64,000 nucleotides of DNA from SW132 sp038150125 (GTDB lineage Bacteria; Bacteroidota; Rhodothermia; Balneolales; Balneolaceae): positions 1-64,000 of the forward strand of contig NZ_JBBVMF010000014.1 in the NCBI RefSeq assembly GCF_038150125.1, given 5' to 3'. The notes below the pieces were generated by a model. It saw only the letters and a program-made list of their open reading frames with translations. It was not told the origin of the DNA and did not search any database. Positions within the stretch are counted from its first letter, which is position 1; each line of letters begins with the position of its first letter. Shown here piece after piece: positions 52,438 to 63,000 of this stretch. Both the position numbers and the translations under genes were made by a program.

Positions 52438-55400
52438 TTAAAATTCGATATTAACGCCGAACGTAAAAGTTCGGGATGTGAAATAATTGTTTCGTCTGTC
52501 AATACCTGGTGACAGTACATCCGCAAAAGCACCCAATCGCCCACCGTTATCTACTGATCCACGATCTTGAAGAACTGGTTCCGGATCTATACCGGTATAG
52601 TTGGTGATTGTGAAAGCATTTTGAACCGTAGCATAAAATCGAAGTCGACTCAGAAAGTCAATATTTGAACTATCGACATTATAACCCAACGTGACATTAT
52701 CAAGTTTCACAAAATCAGCTTTTTCAACATATAGTGAGCTAAACTGTGATACCGTCAAGCCATCCACGGATTTATCTGTAATAACTCTGTTATAGGAGTT
52801 TATAGCACCAGGATCAATTGGCTCATAGAAAGCACGGTATGTATTTACCAGACTGTGTCCGAATGCACCCCGGAAGAAAAGGTTTAAGTCCCAGTTCTTG
52901 TAGTTAACACGGTTAGTCCATCCAAGTGAAAAATCAGGAATTCCGCTTCCTAGCTGCTGAAAATCGCCATTATCTGCGAGAGCACTACCTTGATCTGATA
53001 CTATAATTCCATCTCCATTTAAATCTTTCATTATAGGTGTTCCTGCTGCCAATGGACCAGAGAGAATTATGTTGCCATTAGTATCCCTACCAAGAGGTAT
53101 GCGTTCGCCTCCACTTGCAATTTTGTCTATCACAGGACCCCAGATTTGACCTATCTCTTCGCCTTCAGCCACACGAATCATCAATGTCTCGTTTTGGCCC
53201 GGCGCACCGAGGTTCGCTCGCATAGTCTCTTCTGTAGTGAAAGAAATCAGCTCTGTGTTGTATGTGTCAAATACAAATCCGGTATTCCAAAGAAGATTAT
53301 CCTCTGCAAAAACATCATAGCTGATAGAAAACTCAAGTCCTTGTGTCTGAAGCTCACCAGCATTCTGAAACTGACTACCAGAAGCAAACTGATCCGTTGG
53401 TACGGGAACATCAAGAATGAAATCTGAAATATCTCTTTGATAGATATCTAAAGAACCAGTCATACGGTTTTCGAAAAGTCCGTAATCAAACCCAAGATTA
53501 TATTCGGTTTTCTCCTCCCACTTAAGTTCATCGTTTGCGTTACGAATAAAGTTGACGGTACCGCCTGCAGCAAAGTCATACGCATAAAGATCTTGCGCCA
53601 AACCGTTTGGTCCTGGCAGTGCACCTGTTACACCAAAACCGAAACGCACTTTCAGCTGGTTGACTTCGTCGATGTCGAAATAGTTAGTCAACTCTGTTCC
53701 GATACTTGCGGCCGGAAACCAACCCCACTGATTTTCTGGACCAAGTTTGGTAGATCCTTCATGACGAATAGAAGCATTAAGGAAGATGCCATTGTCAAAT
53801 GTTGTGTTTAATCGGCCGAAAAATGCAATGATTTTTTCATCAGGAGTTGCAAAGCTTTCAACAAGTACGTTACCGGGTCCACCTAATACACGATCACCGG
53901 ATAGATCAATATCATAATATCCGTTAACATTTGATGGGAAGTTACCCAGTTCAAGTGTAAGACCTTCAGTAAACTGCTCTTGGTAAGAGTATCCACCCGT
54001 CAGCGTTACATCAAGATTACTGAAAAACGACTCTGTGAATGTAGCATACGATTCGAAAAGGGTGAAATCACCATCTTGAAAATATCGTCTTGCCAAACCT
54101 GTTCTGTTAAGTCCTCTAAAAAATGAAGTGCTTGGATAAAATTCTCCATTTGAAAACGAATTAAACTGTCGTGCATAATTTGCAAATACAGAAAGGTTGT
54201 TAAGTACATCAAACCGACCCTGAAGATTATAATTGATATCTTTTGACTGACCCTCGTTGACGTTTTGGTCAATGATAGCTACTGGGTTGAAGTTGTCAAA
54301 TAAGATAGCCTGGAAATACTGGCCATTATCAAAACGCACCGGTGCAGTTGGATTGTATAGAACTGCATATCTCAATGCTTCTTCAAATGAGTTTTGACGA
54401 TCACGCTTTGTGGTAGACGCAGTAAGATTAAGATTCAAGCGATTATTAAACGCATTGTGGCCGATGTTAGCTCGTGCGTTAATTTGGTCAAACCCTGAAT
54501 CTTCAAGTATCCCCTGAACATCTCTTAAATTCGTAGATACGCGGTAATTTGTTTGTCTGGTACCGCCTGATACCGAAAGATTGTGTACATTTGAAACACC
54601 TGTGCGAGTTACGAGATCTTGCCAGTCAGTTCTGCCGCCAAGGTCATTACCACCTGCTTCAATATATTCGGTGGGTGTCATTACCGGCTGATCATTAGCA
54701 ACAGTAGCTGCAGATACATACCCGTTATAGCTTACCTGAACATTAGCGCCTTCGCCACCCCTGGCAACCTGGGTACCAGATTTCGTCGTTACCAATATAA
54801 CGCCTGAGGAACCACGTGTACCGTAAATAGCGGCAGCTGAACCATCTTTAAGGACGTTTACAGACTCAATGTCGCTTGGATCAACATTATCCAGTGATGC
54901 TCCGATAACACCGTCAATTACAACAAGCGGCTCAGTATTGGCACCAACCGTTGATAGCCCGCGAAGCCTGATTGTTGAGCCCGCATTCGGATTTCCGCCC
55001 CTATTACTTACTGTAAGTCCAGGCACTTTACCTTGTAAAAGCTGTGCAGGGTCATTTACGTTTCCCTGATTAAATTCTGCTTCATCAATCGAGGTTACAG
55101 AAGATGTGATTTCTTTTGTATCCTGGACACCGTATCCTACTACAACAATATCATCGAGTAACTGAAGATCTTCTTCCATCTGAACGTCAATTTGTGTTCT
55201 ACCGTCGATGGTAACTTCTACTCTTTGGTATCCAATATATGTGAATATAAGAACATTTAGGTTTTCGGGAACATTTACAGAGTAGGTTCCGTCCATTCCT
55301 GTAGTTGTACCTATCGTAGTACCCGTTGCTTCCATTGAGCCTTGTACAATTACGTTCACACCGGGCAGATCAGAGCCGTCTGCCGCATCGGTTACTGTAC

Positions 55401-55569
55401 CGGTAATAGTAACACGATCCTGTGCGATAGAGCTGGTAATACCAATTCCAAATATCAGGATTGCAGTCATTAGAAGCCGGGCCGGAGTACCTGCTCGACC
55501 GAGACATGCAGAAAGATGTTTGAAAGCGCCTTCATAGAAAGTCACTTTTCGTGGCCGTTTTCCATTCAT
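52438..55569 (-). CDS. susC: SusC/RagA-family TonB-linked outer-membrane transporter
   Basis: A 1043-aa TonB-dependent transporter. A long N-terminus with a signal region near residues 30-49 is followed by the CarboxypepD_reg-like domain (about 52-137, 'ITGTVTDAADGSDLPGVNVI'), a plug with the SusC signature ('LQGKVPGLTV', 'STIRLRGLSTVGANTEPLVV', 'ESVNVLKDGSAAAIYGTRGS'), and a beta-barrel ending 'RTFTFGVNIEF'. It works with the SusD lipoprotein encoded next to it. The likely start at 55569 leaves an unusually basic leader before the hydrophobic segment. A LacI/cre-like site lies 232 bp upstream. Confidence 0.96.
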   Translation of the reverse strand: MNGKRPRKVTFYEGAFKHLSACLGRAGTPARLLMTAILIFGIGITSSIAQDRVTITGTVTDAADGSDLPGVNVIVQGSMEATGTTIGTTTGMDGTYSVNVPENLNVLIFTYIGYQRVEVTIDGRTQIDVQMEEDLQLLDDIVVVGYGVQDTKEITSSVTSIDEAEFNQGNVNDPAQLLQGKVPGLTVSNRGGNPNAGSTIRLRGLSTVGANTEPLVVIDGVIGASLDNVDPSDIESVNVLKDGSAAAIYGTRGSSGVILVTTKSGTQVARGGEGANVQVSYNGYVSAATVANDQPVMTPTEYIEAGGNDLGGRTDWQDLVTRTGVSNVHNLSVSGGTRQTNYRVSTNLRDVQGILEDSGFDQINARANIGHNAFNNRLNLNLTASTTKRDRQNSFEEALRYAVLYNPTAPVRFDNGQYFQAILFDNFNPVAIIDQNVNEGQSKDINYNLQGRFDVLNNLSVFANYARQFNSFSNGEFYPSTSFFRGLNRTGLARRYFQDGDFTLFESYATFTESFFSNLDVTLTGGYSYQEQFTEGLTLELGNFPSNVNGYYDIDLSGDRVLGGPGNVLVESFATPDEKIIAFFGRLNTTFDNGIFLNASIRHEGSTKLGPENQWGWFPAASIGTELTNYFDIDEVNQLKVRFGFGVTGALPGPNGLAQDLYAYDFAAGGTVNFIRNANDELKWEEKTEYNLGFDYGLFENRMTGSLDIYQRDISDFILDVPVPTDQFASGSQFQNAGELQTQGLEFSISYDVFAEDNLLWNTGFVFDTYNTELISFTTEETMRANLGAPGQNETLMIRVAEGEEIGQIWGPVIDKIASGGERIPLGRDTNGNIILSGPLAAGTPIMKDLNGDGIIVSDQGSALADNGDFQQLGSGIPDFSLGWTNRVNYKNWDLNLFFRGAFGHSLVNTYRAFYEPIDPGAINSYNRVITDKSVDGLTVSQFSSLYVEKADFVKLDNVTLGYNVDSSNIDFLSRLRFYATVQNAFTITNYTGIDPEPVLQDRGSVDNGGRLGAFADVLSPGIDRRNNYFTSRTFTFGVNIEF

Positions 55570-56039
55570 ATTATTATATCCTCAGTTATTATTTTGATTC
55601 GGATTTCCCAGACATCCTGATCAGTTTATGCTACTTTTAAAAACAGTGTTTGAAAGAGCAGATCAACAGACTGAAAAATCAACTTAATGATAAAAAAGCC
55701 CTTCCATATTTAAAAGTTTTTGCAGACAACTCTTACATCAGGATTCAGCATTTAAATATCACTGTTGTAATGAATTCTGAGTTTATCGGGAAAATAGATG
55801 TGTAAGCGCTTTCTTGCTATACACCAATAACTTAATCCTATCCGGAACTTAGAAAAGTTGTACAATTTGATCTGCTTTTGATATAATTTTCTGAAAAGAT
55901 GGGTGGAAATTTCAGCACTTTCAAAAATATAATTTTTATAAAATGTGCTGGTTCTGAGAAAATATCAGTAAAAAATAAAAGGTGTAAATTTCACACTAAT
56001 ACCTTTAAAACCAATGATTTACAACCTCAAAAAAAGTGT
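55570..56039. promoter_or_regulatory. Upstream region of susC with a LacI/cre-like site
   Basis: 470 bp without a gene between susC and the azurin-fusion gene. TGTAAGCGCTTTCT at 55801-55814 fits the LacI/cre-type pattern TGNAANCGNTNNCN well. It is 232 bp from the susC ATG, far for a repressor but possible for an activator-like site or a long leader. The remainder is AT-rich; no terminator for the gene to its right is evident. Confidence 0.4.
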
Positions 56040-58061
56040 CTATTCGACCCTTAATACTCCTCGCATCGTCAAGTAGTGTCCGGGAAAGGTACAGACAAAT
56101 GTGTAATCGCCCGGGACATCAGGCACATCAATGTAAATGGTTTCGGCCTGTCCGGGTTCAAGCATAGATGTATGATAAAGAACTCGGTCAGAGATGGGAA
56201 CATATTCAAGATCATTAGCATTGAGACCCAGATTCATGGCGGCTTGCCCCACAGCATCAGCAGATTCTGGTTTTGTAATGACCACATTATGAGCCATATC
56301 GTCGTCATTATTGAAGGTGAGCGCCAGTTTGCTTCCGGCATCCACACGTATAAGCTCTCTGTCGTACTTGAGACCCGGTTCTGTGGAAAGCGTCAGCTCT
56401 ACATCTGCTTCACCATTCCAGACATCGGGCATTTCCGTAATTTTCTTTGCAGACAATTCACCAGTTTCTTCTGTCGTTGATATTCCAACACCCTCAGCTA
56501 CAGCAGACCGTTCGCCTTCAGGCAGATTGTTCAGGCTATAATAACCAACAGAATGAAGCATGGGTGTCTGTTCTTCCGATAAGATCCCCTCCGTTTGTAC
56601 TTCATAGATGTAACCTTCCCGCATTCCATCGATATACAGCCGCGCCGATCGACGATCATCAGAGAGTTCTATCCGTGGGATTGTTTTGCTCTGACGCCTG
56701 ATAATCGGGCTGCCATACACCGCATCATACCGATAGGTAAAATCTGTAATTCTGTAATTTGACATATTCGTTGCTGTTTCGGGATCTACAGGTTCAGTAA
56801 AATTAATAGTAAATCCATTTGATTCTGCCTCAATTGTCTGCATTTCAAACGGTACATTTCCATTCCAGTCGAGCCGCTGAACGCCATACGGATCACCACC
56901 GGTTGCTCCCCAACCCCTGCTGGTCATAGCCACGTATATATCTCTATCAGGCCCCCAGGCCAGTTTAATGATTCCGGATTGAAACCCTTCCCGAAAACCA
57001 AAGACCGCTCCCTGGTACTCTCCATTTACTTTTTCAAGCGCAACCCGCATTATTTTGGAATGCCCCTGGTCACCCACTAAAAACTGACCATTGAACGGAC
57101 CAACTTTGTCATTACCATCGATGTACAAAATATCGGATGTTGAAATGCCCATGATTGTATGCGGAAACCAAGCAGCTGGATTTTTTATCTCAGGAATGAT
57201 TTGTGACTGCTCATACAGCGTCAGCCCTTCGGAATCGTCAATCTCTTCCATCGTTAAATCAAGCGGAGATCCTTCATTTGAAGTCCAACGGAGCCCCTCG
57301 GGGTGACCTGCAAAATCTCCGCTTTCGAGATGCGTCATCCAGCCGGATCCAATCCAGTCACCCTGGTTTTCGGTGTAGAAAATCTCGCCCTCGTTATTAA
57401 ATCCAAACCCTGCAGGAGATCGCATACCCGTAGCAAACGGCGTCATTTCGCCTTCCTCTGTGATCTTCAGCATCCACCCCCGCCAGTCCGTAAGACTTGC
57501 ACCATACCCGACCCACGAAAGATTCAGTGTAACAACCATGTCCCCATCAGGCAGAAATTTCGGTCCGTAGGAATATTCATGATAATTGCCCGTCAAAGGC
57601 CAGCGGTAAATAGTTTCAAATCTGTCGGCTATGTCATCACTATCGTGGTCTGAAAGCTTCACCAGCTCTCCCCGCTGTGCGATAAAATAGGAGCCATCTT
57701 TGTAAGCAATTCCAAGCGGCTCGTGCAACCCCTGGGCAAACCGCTGAAATGTAGGATTTGAGCCTGAGGGATCTTCAATCATCCAAACCTCACCACGGCG
57801 TGTGGTAACGGCAAGGTCTCCGTTTTCATTAAACGCCAGTCCGCTCGCTTCCAGTTTGATGTCATCAGGGATGGGAAGGGTTGATATAGAATAGAACTGC
57901 GCTTCCTCTTCCTGAATCGTTTGAGCTGATACAGTTTTGATGATAGCGGATGCTAACACTGGTATAACAACAGCCAGCATAAAGATTGTGACTCTTCCCG
58001 GCAATCTTATAGTTGACACACAAGAACATTTTTTATCCGTATTGAAAATTTCCATATTCAT
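56040..58061 (-). CDS. PQQ-type propeller protein fused to azurin-like copper domain
   Basis: A 673-aa exported protein (long N-terminal extension, then a hydrophobic signal near 25-46). Residues about 60-400 resemble the propeller of membrane-bound sugar-dehydrogenase-like proteins ('LAVTTRRGEVWMIEDPSG', 'MRSPAGFGFNNEGEIFYTEN', 'LVGDQGHSKIMRV'). A beta domain follows (about 405-500), and a C-terminal cupredoxin (about 575-673) with copper ligands His591, Cys657, His662 and Met666. The C-x4-H-x3-M spacing is that of azurin. It suggests an oxidase or dehydrogenase with its own electron-transfer domain; the substrate is unknown. It is transcribed with the DUF1080-PA14 gene, whose stop is 117 bp upstream. 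Confidence 0.85.
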   Translation of the reverse strand: MNMEIFNTDKKCSCVSTIRLPGRVTIFMLAVVIPVLASAIIKTVSAQTIQEEEAQFYSISTLPIPDDIKLEASGLAFNENGDLAVTTRRGEVWMIEDPSGSNPTFQRFAQGLHEPLGIAYKDGSYFIAQRGELVKLSDHDSDDIADRFETIYRWPLTGNYHEYSYGPKFLPDGDMVVTLNLSWVGYGASLTDWRGWMLKITEEGEMTPFATGMRSPAGFGFNNEGEIFYTENQGDWIGSGWMTHLESGDFAGHPEGLRWTSNEGSPLDLTMEEIDDSEGLTLYEQSQIIPEIKNPAAWFPHTIMGISTSDILYIDGNDKVGPFNGQFLVGDQGHSKIMRVALEKVNGEYQGAVFGFREGFQSGIIKLAWGPDRDIYVAMTSRGWGATGGDPYGVQRLDWNGNVPFEMQTIEAESNGFTINFTEPVDPETATNMSNYRITDFTYRYDAVYGSPIIRRQSKTIPRIELSDDRRSARLYIDGMREGYIYEVQTEGILSEEQTPMLHSVGYYSLNNLPEGERSAVAEGVGISTTEETGELSAKKITEMPDVWNGEADVELTLSTEPGLKYDRELIRVDAGSKLALTFNNDDDMAHNVVITKPESADAVGQAAMNLGLNANDLEYVPISDRVLYHTSMLEPGQAETIYIDVPDVPGDYTFVCTFPGHYLTMRGVLRVE

Positions 58062-58177
58062 ATGATTTATTATGTTTACACCAAACTATTTTCAGATCTA
58101 CATTTATGACTATTTTGATTTGCCACTTATTTTCATGGATCAAATCAACCTTCAACAACTCATTTTCAAATACCGGC

Positions 58178-60064
58178 CTACCATATCAGTCGGTATTGAA
58201 TGTCGGTTTGATCGCTATTCTGAAGCACCGGCAGGGAAAGCATCATCCCTGAATTGTCTGTCTCAACGGTAGTCAGCTCATTTTCCGCGTTAGTTATCAT
58301 TTCAATATAATACCTGCCACCGATTCGGTATAATGTATCGGATAATCTTTCGATTGTATGACTTTGTGCTATTCTTGCGGATGCATTCTCCACAGCTTCT
58401 TCTGAGCTAAAACTGAGAGATCTAATAAAGCCCTGGTTATTTTCATCCGGACGAATATGATCCGTAACAGTCACGCCTTCATAACCAGAATGAAAGACAG
58501 GTTCGCCCGATGAGTTAAGCTGATATTCTTTGACACTGTTATTTTCGTTGAACAAGTCGCCTCCTGCATCAGAAATCAATAAAGGACTCCCCGACATATC
58601 TTCAACAGCCGCGTTCATCGGCATCAACAGCTGTTCGTATCCGCGATCGACCCACATTTGGGATAAGTCCGCAAACGGATCACGCCAGAATTTTAGTAGA
58701 GCACCGTTCTGAAGATCATAGCTGTAGTGCATGCCCTCATCAAAACCCACAGAGAGTGTATGTGTACGTTTTTTACCGTTATAATTGGTGAATCCGCCAA
58801 TAATTTCGGGGCGGTCAGACAAACGATTAACGGTTAAAGGCTCAGTCCCGCCATCATCACCCCACGGTGCCTTTGACGCAAGCGTTCGTTTTTCCATGAA
58901 CGGACCTTCATAGTAAAGCACGGCGTGGGTGTTCCACTTGACCTGGAAATGTGCTATTTCAAGCTGATGTGTTCCTTCATCCAGGTAAATAATTTTGCCC
59001 GGACGGATGCCCTCCAGCTCTCCCGTATTTTTTAGGATCAGCTCGCCGTCTATATAAAGATTCCCGCCATTTCCCATCTGAGTTTCAAACAGGTACTCCC
59101 CGGAAACCGGCACACTCAGGTCTGCAGAAAAATGGGTTGCAAAATGTTCACTCTTTGGGCTGACGGATGCCACGTTAAACGAATCGGTTGTACCCTCTTT
59201 GAGCAGTTCAAGTTCATCAAAGGTTGTTGGCGTTCTGTCACCGTTATAATCGTATACTTTGTACGAGATAGGTGATAGTTCCAAAGAATCTGTTTGTTCG
59301 TAGAGTTTATACCTGATGTTCCGAAACGCCAACGGTCCGTGATCGCCCTGAATCATCAGAGGACCTGTTTCTGTCTCATTTTCAGAAATTGCTCCGCGTG
59401 TGGGTCCGGTTAGTTCCGCGTTGTCATGTATAAGTTTACCATTCAGGTAAACATGTTCAAACCGGGCATTTTCAATTTTATCGCCCGCTTCATTAAATCG
59501 AGGTGCCCGAAACATGACCCGATATTCCTGCCAGAGCCCCGGGGCAAGGCTTGCGTTTACCGCCGGAGCCTTTCCTTCGTATCCTTTATCGCCATCAGGC
59601 AAATCATCGTTCCAGCGCTCATAAATACCTCCGGCATCAGAAAAAATCGGATTCGTTTTGCGCCAGCTGTCAAGGATTTGAAGCTCGTATCGTCCCTGAA
59701 AATAGAGTCCCGAATTGGATCCTTTTGGGACCAAAAATTCGAGAGAAAGTTCAATATCTCCGTGTTCCATTTCCGTTAACAAATTACCGTTTTCGCCAGA
59801 TGTCGGCATATTTACTATAGCGCCGGTGCCTTCAATCGTTGTTAAATCAGACTCACCTGTGTAATCCGATTGTACGTCATGTGCAACCATCCAGTTTTTT
59901 GCAGGGTTTGTGAACGCCTCCAGGTCTTCAAGCGACAAAGACTCCATCGGAAGTGAGTGAACGTTTTGCAAGTCCTGACCACGTTCTCCCTCAACTTCTC
60001 CGCAAGCTGAAAGCAGCATAATCACAAAAATCCAAAGCCATGTCGTTTTAATTATTGATGTCAT
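58178..60064 (-). CDS. DUF1080 (3-keto-disaccharide hydrolase-like) and PA14 lipoprotein
   Basis: A 628-aa lipoprotein: start at ATG 60064 ('MTSIIKTTWLWIFVIMLLSAC', Cys21). Residues about 30-245 form a DUF1080 concanavalin-like domain ('NSGLYFQGRYELQILDSW', 'EYRVMFRAPRF', 'HVYLNGKLIHDN', 'MIQGDHGPLAFRNIRYKLY'). About 300-390 is a PA14 domain ('GEYLFETQMGNGGNLYIDGE'), which binds sugars. The C-terminal third is a beta-rich region I cannot name. DUF1080 proteins cleave 3-keto-glycosides or bind glycans; the gene is next to the propeller-cupredoxin gene, which could make a keto-sugar (inference). ATG 60076 is an alternative start. Confidence 0.85.
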   Translation of the reverse strand: MTSIIKTTWLWIFVIMLLSACGEVEGERGQDLQNVHSLPMESLSLEDLEAFTNPAKNWMVAHDVQSDYTGESDLTTIEGTGAIVNMPTSGENGNLLTEMEHGDIELSLEFLVPKGSNSGLYFQGRYELQILDSWRKTNPIFSDAGGIYERWNDDLPDGDKGYEGKAPAVNASLAPGLWQEYRVMFRAPRFNEAGDKIENARFEHVYLNGKLIHDNAELTGPTRGAISENETETGPLMIQGDHGPLAFRNIRYKLYEQTDSLELSPISYKVYDYNGDRTPTTFDELELLKEGTTDSFNVASVSPKSEHFATHFSADLSVPVSGEYLFETQMGNGGNLYIDGELILKNTGELEGIRPGKIIYLDEGTHQLEIAHFQVKWNTHAVLYYEGPFMEKRTLASKAPWGDDGGTEPLTVNRLSDRPEIIGGFTNYNGKKRTHTLSVGFDEGMHYSYDLQNGALLKFWRDPFADLSQMWVDRGYEQLLMPMNAAVEDMSGSPLLISDAGGDLFNENNSVKEYQLNSSGEPVFHSGYEGVTVTDHIRPDENNQGFIRSLSFSSEEAVENASARIAQSHTIERLSDTLYRIGGRYYIEMITNAENELTTVETDNSGMMLSLPVLQNSDQTDIQYRLIW

Positions 60065-60099
60065 TTTACCTAACATTATATTTTGATTTCCATTTGTAG

Positions 60100-63000
60100 T
60101 CAGCGTCGGATATAGAGTTCTGCCGGGCCATTATTCAAGCCAATTAGATAATTCTCGCCACCATCGCCAATACGAACCGGATGAATATATCTCATCTCTC
60201 CCTCAACAAAAAATCCGCTTTCCTGGTGGGTTTTGGTCGTAAATCCATTAACAGGAGAATATGCGAGATGCAGCCCGTAACCTGCATCCTGACGCCCGCC
60301 GTAGCTTGGCTTTACGCCATAATGGTTACCACCCAGTAGCAGCTGTTTTTCAGGGCTCTCGGAATCTAAAACCCAGATGGTTTTAACCGGAAATGACTGC
60401 GCATCAACCGGCATCGGCTCTACTTCGGGCTGATTGTCACCGCGATTTAATATGGCAACCGAACGCAGTTCCGTGATTGATTTTATTTGCGCACCACTTA
60501 GTGCATCACTTCCAAACAGCTCCTCCACCGACCGGCTTGCAAAATCTTGATAGCTTGAAATATTTTGTGTGAGATCCGGAAACTCCTGCAGTATTTCATC
60601 AAGCTGCTCGAAAGGCATCTCTTTGCCCTCGCTTTGGATAGTGACCAATCCGGATGTGTACCCGTTATCGTTGAAATCCTTAATAATAAGCGACATCGGA
60701 CTTTCAGGGCTCGCCTGCATTCTGCTGTTGGTTCCAAAGTTCCCGGCAATAAGATCTACTGATTCATCTCCGTTCAGGTCACCTGTCGCAATGGACTGCC
60801 ACATCCCGGAATATTGGTCGAGACCGAGATCTGTCGTGATATTCTCAAACGAATTACCATTGTTTTTATATACAGTGATTGGCATCCACTCCCCGACAAC
60901 TACCAGGTCCGGATTGCCATTCCCGGTAAAATCTGTCCAGGTTGCGTCTGTAATCATCCCAATATTTTCAAGACCGGGTGCGATGTCTGATGTCACATCC
61001 TCAAAGTGACCTGACCCGTCATTTCTCAAAATTGCATGCTTGGGAGACTGGCCGTAATTCCAGGGTTTTGATCGTCCTCCCACAAACAGATCCAGGTCGC
61101 CGTCTCCGTCAAAATCAGAAGCAGCCGCCACGCTCCCGTTCACCTGGAGATCCGGCAGACGATCTTTTGATTTGGAAAACTCTCCGCCGCCTTCATTTAT
61201 ATAAAGCCTGTCGCGATGGGCAACGCCCGATTGAAAAAGTTGTCCACCGCCGCTAACTACATAAAGATCCAAGAGGCCATTTCCTGTTGCATCAAAGAAA
61301 ATGGTGTGAACATCTTCATATAAAGCTTCTCCTTCAAACAGATCACCGTTCGACAGTGTAAATTCCCCGGCTGAGTCTTGCAGGTAAAGTTTTGGCGCTT
61401 CACGATGAGCACTGCCAATATAAATATCATCCAGCCCGTTTCCGGTCACATCACCAACCGCAATTGCAGGACCTTCAGTGCTGATGTAATAAGGTATCAG
61501 AGGTTCTTGAGAAAAGTCGCTGTGATCATTTTCTACATGCGCCATGCCGGGTGGCAGCATATCATCGACCTTTGCAAACATGGCAGAATCGTAATTCCTG
61601 TGCAGGCGATCGTAGCTAAATGAGCCACCAGCTTCACTGTAAATCAGATATAATTGTCGATTAGCATCTACATTTTCAATGGTTTGATGTTTCCCATCAG
61701 GCCAGATTACCAGCAGTGAATCAAGTGACGTGTTCCCGCCCAGGCCCAAATGAAGGATTGGATCGACGGATGACTGAAACCCTCTTGTCGGCATTTGTTC
61801 AATATAAAATTCCTGCCCACCTTCGTAAGCGATGATTTTACTACCGATGCCCGTCTTGTTGAATTCACTTCCATCCAGTTCAATTTTAAGAAAGTTACGG
61901 GTTGAATCCGGCTCACTGTTATTCTTGTAGATGAAGGGTTCCATATTCACATTACTGACCACAAGATCAAGCATGCCGTTATTATCCAAATCAGTGTAGA
62001 GAGCCCCGCTTGAATAAGATGGTTGCCCCAGCCCGGCCTCATCAGATACATCTGTGAAGCTTAATTGTCCATCATTCCGGAAAAGATAATTGGGAGTATA
62101 AATTTCAGGCATGTACTGAATTGATTCGAACTCCTCTTCCGAAATCCTGTCGCCCGTACTTCTGTCCCTGATATTTCCAACACGCCTGACATAGTCCAGA
62201 TCGTTTGGCCTGCGAACCATGCCGTTTGTGACATACAGATCTTTCTTCCCGTTGTTATCAAAATCGGCCAGCAGCGATGCCCAGCTCCAGTCGGTTCGGG
62301 CCATGCCAAGCGTGAATGCCATCTCACTGAAAAACGGCTCGCCCTCTGGCGTCAACCCCTGGTGAATCTGCATCGTATTCCGGGCGTTTTTGTTACCAAA
62401 ACCAAAACTCTTTTTTGTCTCCTCAACCACAACCAGGTCCGGGCCGCCTGACCTTAAGAAAGACTCGTGATTATCCGGCATCATATCGAGCGAGATAATA
62501 TCAGGGTAGCCGTCATTGGTCACATCAGCAATATCATTTCCCATCGACGCATTACTTGTATGGCCGATATAATCATAAAGCGACTCGGTAAATGTGCCGT
62601 CTCCATTATTTATGTAAAGGTAATCTTTTTCGTGAAAATCATTTCCTACATAAATATCAGGGTCGCCATCCAGGTCGATATCGCTCACGGCCACGCCAAG
62701 GCCATAACCCAGGCTGCTGCTTATAATGCCAGCCTCCTGAGTCACATCCGTGAAGGTGCCGCCATCGTTTCTAAAGAGCCTGTCGCCCGCTTTGGGGTCC
62801 TGCTGATTTCGAAGAATATCTGCAGGGCCGTATGATCGCTCACTGTGAAACGATTGATTCAGTACAAACAGATCGAGCCGGCCGCTGTTGTTGTAATCAA
62901 AAAAGACGGCCTGGGTAGAGTATCCCTCAAAATCGATCCCGTATTCTTCTGCCCTCTCGGTAAATGTGCCGTCGCCATTATTGACAAAAAACTGGTTAGC

